In this document: positions 4,967 to 8,035 of the stretch, one piece after another | Position numbering within the stretch: position 1 is the first letter of the stretch | Layout: each line of letters begins with the position of its first letter | Notes under the pieces: model-generated | Database searches by the model: none | Told to the model about the DNA's origin: nothing | Seen by the model: the letters and a program-made list of their open reading frames with translations, nothing else | Source of the DNA: Pseudomonadota bacterium | GTDB taxonomy: Bacteria > Myxococcota_A > UBA796 > SXON01 | DNA length: 8,035 nt | NCBI GenBank assembly: GCA_005776735.1 | Contig: SXOM01000017.1 | Coordinates: 1-8,035, forward strand | Reading direction: 5' to 3' | Made by a program: the position numbers and the translations under genes

Positions 4967-5974
4967 ATGTCGCCAAGCCTGCTCCTGCTCGCCGCCTGCT
5001 CGTCCGAACCCGCCGCCCCGACCGGGCCGGCCGCGCCCGTCGAGCGCGTCTTGACCCTCGCGGCCTACACCACCCCCCGCGAAGCGTACGGCAAGGCGGT
5101 GCTGCCGGCGTTCGCGGCACATTGGAAGGCCAAGACGGGCGAGGTCGTCCGGTTCGAAGAGTCGTACCAGGCCTCCGGCGCACAGGCGCGCGCGGTGAAA
5201 GAAGGCTTCGAGGCCGACGTGGTCGCCCTGAGCCTGGAGCCCGACGTCGACGTGCTCACCGAGGCGGGCCTCATCACCCACGACTGGCGCAGCGGCCCCG
5301 GGGCCGGGATGGTGACGCGGTCCTTGGCGGTGATCGCCGTGCGGCCTGGAAACCCCAAGGGCATCGCGGACTGGACCGACCTCGGGCGGGCCGACGTCGA
5401 GGTGCTCACGCCCAACGTGCGTACCAGCGGCGGCGCAATGTGGAACGTGCTCGGCATCTGGGGGGCCGCGATCCGCGGCCACGCCGGCGTCACGGCGGGC
5501 GACGAAGCGGGTGCGACCGCACTCTTGAAGGGGGTGCTCGGCCGCGTGCGCGTGATGGACAAGGGCGCCCGTGAGTCGATCGTGAGCTTCGAGAAGGGCG
5601 TCGGCGACGCCGCCATCACCTACGAGAACGAGGTGCTGGTCGCGCAGAAGGAAGGCCGGAGCATGGACTACGTGGTGCCGCCGTCCACGGTCGTCATCGA
5701 GAACCCGATCGCGGTGGTCGACACCTACGCCGAACGGCACGGGAACGGCGCGCTCGCCGCGGAGTTCGTGCAGTTCGTGCACACCGCCGAAGCGCAGGCG
5801 GCGTTCGCCACGTACGGCCTGCGGCCGATCGACGCCGCGGCGGTGCCCGCGGGGCTGCCGACGCCGGCCGACCCGTTCACCGTCGCGGACCTCGGCGGGT
5901 GGCCGGCGGTCAAGGCGCGGGTCTTCGCCAAGGGCGGCGCCTACGACCAGGCCGCGGGCGCGGGCACGCCGTGA
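4967..5974 (+). CDS. sbp: Sulfate/thiosulfate ABC transporter, substrate-binding lipoprotein
   Basis: This 335-residue protein of the Sbp/CysP family binds sulfate or thiosulfate outside the inner membrane and delivers it to CysT/CysW. Family landmarks run the full length: AYTTPREAYGKAVLPAFAAHW, SGAQARAV, EADVVALSL, RPGNPKGIADWTDL, LTPNVRTSGG (148-156), YENE (219-222), and the C-terminal GGWPAVKARVFAKGGAYDQ. Against Salmonella SBP, from memory, the ligand-contacting Ser45 (S70), Ser130-Gly131-Gly132 (S154-G156) and the Gly-Ala-Arg loop are kept, while Trp192 is Tyr here (Y219). The start at 4967 is forced, as no ATG, GTG or TTG lies in frame for about 80 bases upstream. The signal MSPSLLLLAAC is very short and lacks basic residues, but ends in a perfect lipobox LAAC (C11). 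A GTGA overlap links it to cysT. The assignment is confident; sulfate versus thiosulfate preference is not decided. Confidence 0.92.
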   Translation: MSPSLLLLAACSSEPAAPTGPAAPVERVLTLAAYTTPREAYGKAVLPAFAAHWKAKTGEVVRFEESYQASGAQARAVKEGFEADVVALSLEPDVDVLTEAGLITHDWRSGPGAGMVTRSLAVIAVRPGNPKGIADWTDLGRADVEVLTPNVRTSGGAMWNVLGIWGAAIRGHAGVTAGDEAGATALLKGVLGRVRVMDKGARESIVSFEKGVGDAAITYENEVLVAQKEGRSMDYVVPPSTVVIENPIAVVDTYAERHGNGALAAEFVQFVHTAEAQAAFATYGLRPIDAAAVPAGLPTPADPFTVADLGGWPAVKARVFAKGGAYDQAAGAGTP

Positions 5975-6774
5975 GCGACGGGCGCGGTTGGCTTCGTTTG
6001 GGGGTGGTCGGCTGGGTGGGGGTCCTGGTCGCCCTCCCGGTCGGCGTGCTCGCGGCGCGCGGGCTCGCGGAGGGGCCTGCCGCGTTCGTGGCCGCGGTGA
6101 CCGAGCCGGCGGCGGTCGCGGCGTTGTGGCTCTCGGCGTGGACCGCCGCGCTCGCGGCCGCGGTCAACGCCGTCGTGGGGACGGCCATCGCCTGGGTCCT
6201 GGTCCGCTGGGAGGTGCCGGGCCGGCGGTTCATCGCCGCGCTGGTCGACCTGCCCCTGTCGGTGCCGACGCTGGTGGCGGGGGTGCTCATCCTCGCGCTC
6301 TTCGGCCCGCAGACCGCGCTCGGTCGGGCGTTGGCCGACGTCGGCCTGCCGCTGGCGTACTCCCGCGGCGGCATCGTGCTGGCCCTCCTGTTCGTCACGC
6401 TGCCCTTCGTCGTGCGCGCCGTCGAGCCGGTGCTCGAGGAGCTCGATCCCGCCGAGGAGGAAGCGGCCTACACCATGGGGGCCACGCCCCTGGGCACGCT
6501 CACGCGGGTGCTGCTGCCGCCGGTCATGCCCGCGGTGGCGGCCGGCGCCGTGCAGACGTTCGCGCGCGGGATCGCAGAATTCGGGTCGCTGGCGGCGGTC
6601 TCGGGGAACATCCCCCACCAGACCCTGGTCGCGCCGGTGTACATCCTCGGCGAGGTCGAAGCCGGCAACCCCGGCGGCGCAGCGTCGGTGAGCCTCGTGC
6701 TCCTGGCGTCGGCCCTGGCCTTGCAGCCGATCTCCGCGGCGCTCTCGCGGCGGGCGGGGGCGCGTCGTGCGTAG
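5971..6774 (+). CDS. cysT: Sulfate/thiosulfate ABC transporter permease CysT (CysU)
   Basis: This 267-residue inner-membrane permease forms half of the CysT/CysW channel; E. coli CysT is slightly longer. The GTG start at 5971 overlaps the sbp stop as GTGA, which gives the family-like N-terminus (SDGRGWLRLGVVGW) and implies translational coupling. An ATG at 5899 would sit deep inside sbp. Several hydrophobic segments are visible, beginning at about residues 8-29 and 47-78, with conserved permease text such as LVDLPLSVPTLVAGV (91-105). The EAA loop that contacts the ATPase is present as EAAYTMGATPLGTLTRVLLP (164-183), matching EAA-x3-G-x9-hydrophobic-x-LP. FARGIAEFGS downstream is also typical of sulfate and molybdate permeases. 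Order and spacing within sbp-cysT-cysW-cysA support the assignment over a molybdate ModB. Confidence 0.92.
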   Translation: MSDGRGWLRLGVVGWVGVLVALPVGVLAARGLAEGPAAFVAAVTEPAAVAALWLSAWTAALAAAVNAVVGTAIAWVLVRWEVPGRRFIAALVDLPLSVPTLVAGVLILALFGPQTALGRALADVGLPLAYSRGGIVLALLFVTLPFVVRAVEPVLEELDPAEEEAAYTMGATPLGTLTRVLLPPVMPAVAAGAVQTFARGIAEFGSLAAVSGNIPHQTLVAPVYILGEVEAGNPGGAASVSLVLLASALALQPISAALSRRAGARRA

Positions 6775-7561
6775 GCGCCGGCCCACGGGCGCCGCACGAT
6801 GGGTGTTGGCCGCCGTCGTCGGCTGGTTGGTGCTCCTGCTCCTGGTCCCGCTCGGGGCGCTCGTCGCCACGGTGGCGGCCTCCTTCGGCGACGTCGCGGC
6901 GGCGCTGCGCACCGAAGACGCGCTCGATGCGCTCTGGCTCTCGGTGGCGGTCGCCGCCGCGTCGGTCGTGCTCAACGGCGTGTTCGGCGTGGCGGGCGCG
7001 CTGGTGCTCGTACGCCAACGGTTCGTCGGGCGGCGCCTCCTCGACGCGATGATCGACCTGCCGTTGGCGCTGAGCCCGGTCATGACCGGGCTTGCCTTCC
7101 TCCTGCTCTTCGGGCGCAGCGGCCTGCTGCGGCCCGCGTTCGACACCGTCGGCCTGCAGGTCGCGTTTGCGTGGCCGTCGGTGCTCCTGGCGACGCTGTT
7201 CGTGACCCTCCCGTTCACGCTGCGGGAGGTGGCCCTGGTGCTCGAGGAGCTCGGCGACGCCGAGGAGCAGGCCGCGGCCACGCTCGGCGCGAGCGCATGG
7301 CAGACCTTCTGGCAGGTGACGCTGCCCAACGTGCGCGGGGGCCTGGTGCTCGGGGCCACCCTCACCGCCGCCCGGGCGCTCGGGGAGTTCGGCGCGGTGC
7401 TGGTCGTCGGCGGCTCCATCGCCGGCCGCACCCAGACCGCCACCACCTACATCCACGCGGCGATCGAAGAGCGCCAGGAGCCGGCCGCGTTCGGCATGGC
7501 GCTCCTCCTGGTGGGCGCCGCCGTGGCGCTGCTCTTGTCCCTGCACCGCGATCGGAGCTGA
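6767..7561 (+). CDS. cysW: Sulfate/thiosulfate ABC transporter permease CysW
   Basis: This 264-residue inner-membrane permease is the second half of the channel; E. coli CysW is longer, mainly at both ends. The GTG start at 6767 overlaps cysT by 8 bases; the basic start (RRRRP) before the first hydrophobic segment (about 12-36) fits a cytoplasmic N-terminus. Family-specific text includes LDAMIDLPLALSPVMTGL (92-109), LQVAFAWPSVLLATLFVTLPF (130-150) and ARALGEFGAVLVVGGSI. These resemble CysW (ALSPVVAGL, FSWPGMVL, ARAIGEFGAVSVVSGSI) more than CysT. The ATPase-contacting EAA loop reads QAAATLGASAWQTFWQVTLP (168-187), with Gln in place of the usual Glu. The C-terminus ends soon after the last hydrophobic segment. 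The assignment is confident. Confidence 0.92.
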   Translation: MRRRRPTGAARWVLAAVVGWLVLLLLVPLGALVATVAASFGDVAAALRTEDALDALWLSVAVAAASVVLNGVFGVAGALVLVRQRFVGRRLLDAMIDLPLALSPVMTGLAFLLLFGRSGLLRPAFDTVGLQVAFAWPSVLLATLFVTLPFTLREVALVLEELGDAEEQAAATLGASAWQTFWQVTLPNVRGGLVLGATLTAARALGEFGAVLVVGGSIAGRTQTATTYIHAAIEERQEPAAFGMALLLVGAAVALLLSLHRDRS

Positions 7562-7562
7562 A

Positions 7563-8035
7563 ATGGGAATCCGCGTCGAGAACCTGGTCAAGAACTTCGG
7601 CCCCACCCGCGTGGTCGACGACGTGAGCTTCGAGGTGCGGCCGGGCGAGCTCGTCGCGCTCCTCGGCCCCTCGGGGGGCGGCAAGAGCACGGTCCTGCGC
7701 ATGATCGCGGGGCTCGAAGCGGCGGACTCCGGGCAGGTGTGGCTCGACGGCGAACGCGTCGATCACCTGCACGCCCGCGAACGGCAGGTCGGGTTCGTCT
7801 TCCAACACTACGCGCTCTTCCGCCACATGACCGTCGCCGAGAACGTGGCGTTCGGCCTCACCGTGCGGAAGGAGGCCCCCGCCGCCCGCGATGCGCGCGT
7901 GCAGGGCCTCCTCGAGGTGATGGGGCTCCGCGGCCTCGGGGACCGGATGCCCGCGCAGCTCTCCGGCGGGCAACGGCAGCGGGTCGCCCTGGCGCGGGCG
8001 TTGGCGCCCCGACCGAAGCTCCTGCTGCTCGACGA
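7563..8035 (+). CDS. cysA: Sulfate/thiosulfate ABC transporter ATP-binding protein CysA (partial)
   Basis: This ATPase energises the importer. Only the first 157 residues plus two bases are in the window, about half of a normal CysA. The ATG at 7563 is one base after the cysW stop, and GGAG (7554-7557) is a good ribosome binding site. Visible motifs in order are Walker A GPSGGGKST (35-43), Q-loop Q81, ABC signature LSGGQ (133-137), and Walker B LLLLD (153-157), with the catalytic Glu expected at the cut. The stretch LHARERQVGFVFQHYALFRHMT (69-90) is near-identical, as I recall it, to E. coli CysA (LHARDRKVGFVFQHYALFRHMT). This distinguishes it from MalK- and PotA-type ATPases. The regulatory C-terminal domain lies beyond the edge. 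Confidence 0.95.
   Translation, partial: MGIRVENLVKNFGPTRVVDDVSFEVRPGELVALLGPSGGGKSTVLRMIAGLEAADSGQVWLDGERVDHLHARERQVGFVFQHYALFRHMTVAENVAFGLTVRKEAPAARDARVQGLLEVMGLRGLGDRMPAQLSGGQRQRVALARALAPRPKLLLLD

Noticed and set aside
5941..7446. Minus-strand open frame of 501 codons opposite cysT/cysW
   Set aside because: It is Arg/Thr/Ser/Ala-rich with no motif, and antisense to two clearly conserved permeases.

Overview
The window looks like a chromosomal segment of a very GC-rich (roughly 70% or more by eye), Gram-negative, myxobacterium-like organism (Myxococcota or former Deltaproteobacteria). The support is the lipoprotein-rich gene content: a MopE-type Asp/Cys metal-binding motif, Cys-rich CxxxxDC repeats joined to a ferritin-like domain, and Asp/Gly/Thr low-complexity linkers behind lipobox cysteines. 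The strongly GC-biased third codon position leaves long open frames on every strand, so frame choice was made from protein motifs and gene geometry. The taxon is an inference.

Layout. (1) Positions 1-1189, minus strand: the 5' part of a membrane-anchored SGNH-like protein whose frame is open through the left edge. (2) 1190-1291: a short divergent intergenic region. (3) 1292-2886, plus strand: two lipoprotein genes joined by an ATGA overlap, a small MopE-motif protein followed by a Cys-rich/ferritin-like fusion. (4) 2887-2904: a GC-rich palindrome between convergent genes. (5) 2905-3654, minus strand: a lipoprotein of unknown function with an 18-bp tandem repeat in its linker. (6) 3655-3834: a divergent intergenic region. 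(7) 3835-4845, plus strand: a membrane-anchored GDSL/SGNH hydrolase. A 28-bp inverted repeat (26 of 28 matching) has one arm upstream of this gene and one arm in its 3' end. (8) 4846-4966: a leader holding two hairpins and a T-run. (9) 4967 to the right edge, plus strand: a sulfate/thiosulfate ABC importer operon in the order sbp-cysT-cysW-cysA, with junctions of -4, -8 and +1 bases. cysA is cut by the window end just after its Walker B aspartate.

How the genes work together. The best understood unit is the sulfate importer: a lipid-anchored binding protein delivers the anion to the CysT/CysW channel, which is driven by the CysA ATPase to supply assimilatory sulfur. The left half is a group of exported, probably lipid-anchored proteins. 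The MopE-motif protein and the Cys-rich/ferritin-like protein are translationally coupled and plausibly share an extracytoplasmic metal-related role. The two SGNH-family proteins suggest acyl or polysaccharide modification at the envelope, but their substrates cannot be read from the sequence. No RNA genes, CRISPR arrays or convincing insertion sequences were seen. The most unusual items are the inverted repeat around the second SGNH gene and the Cys-rich/diiron fusion lipoprotein.
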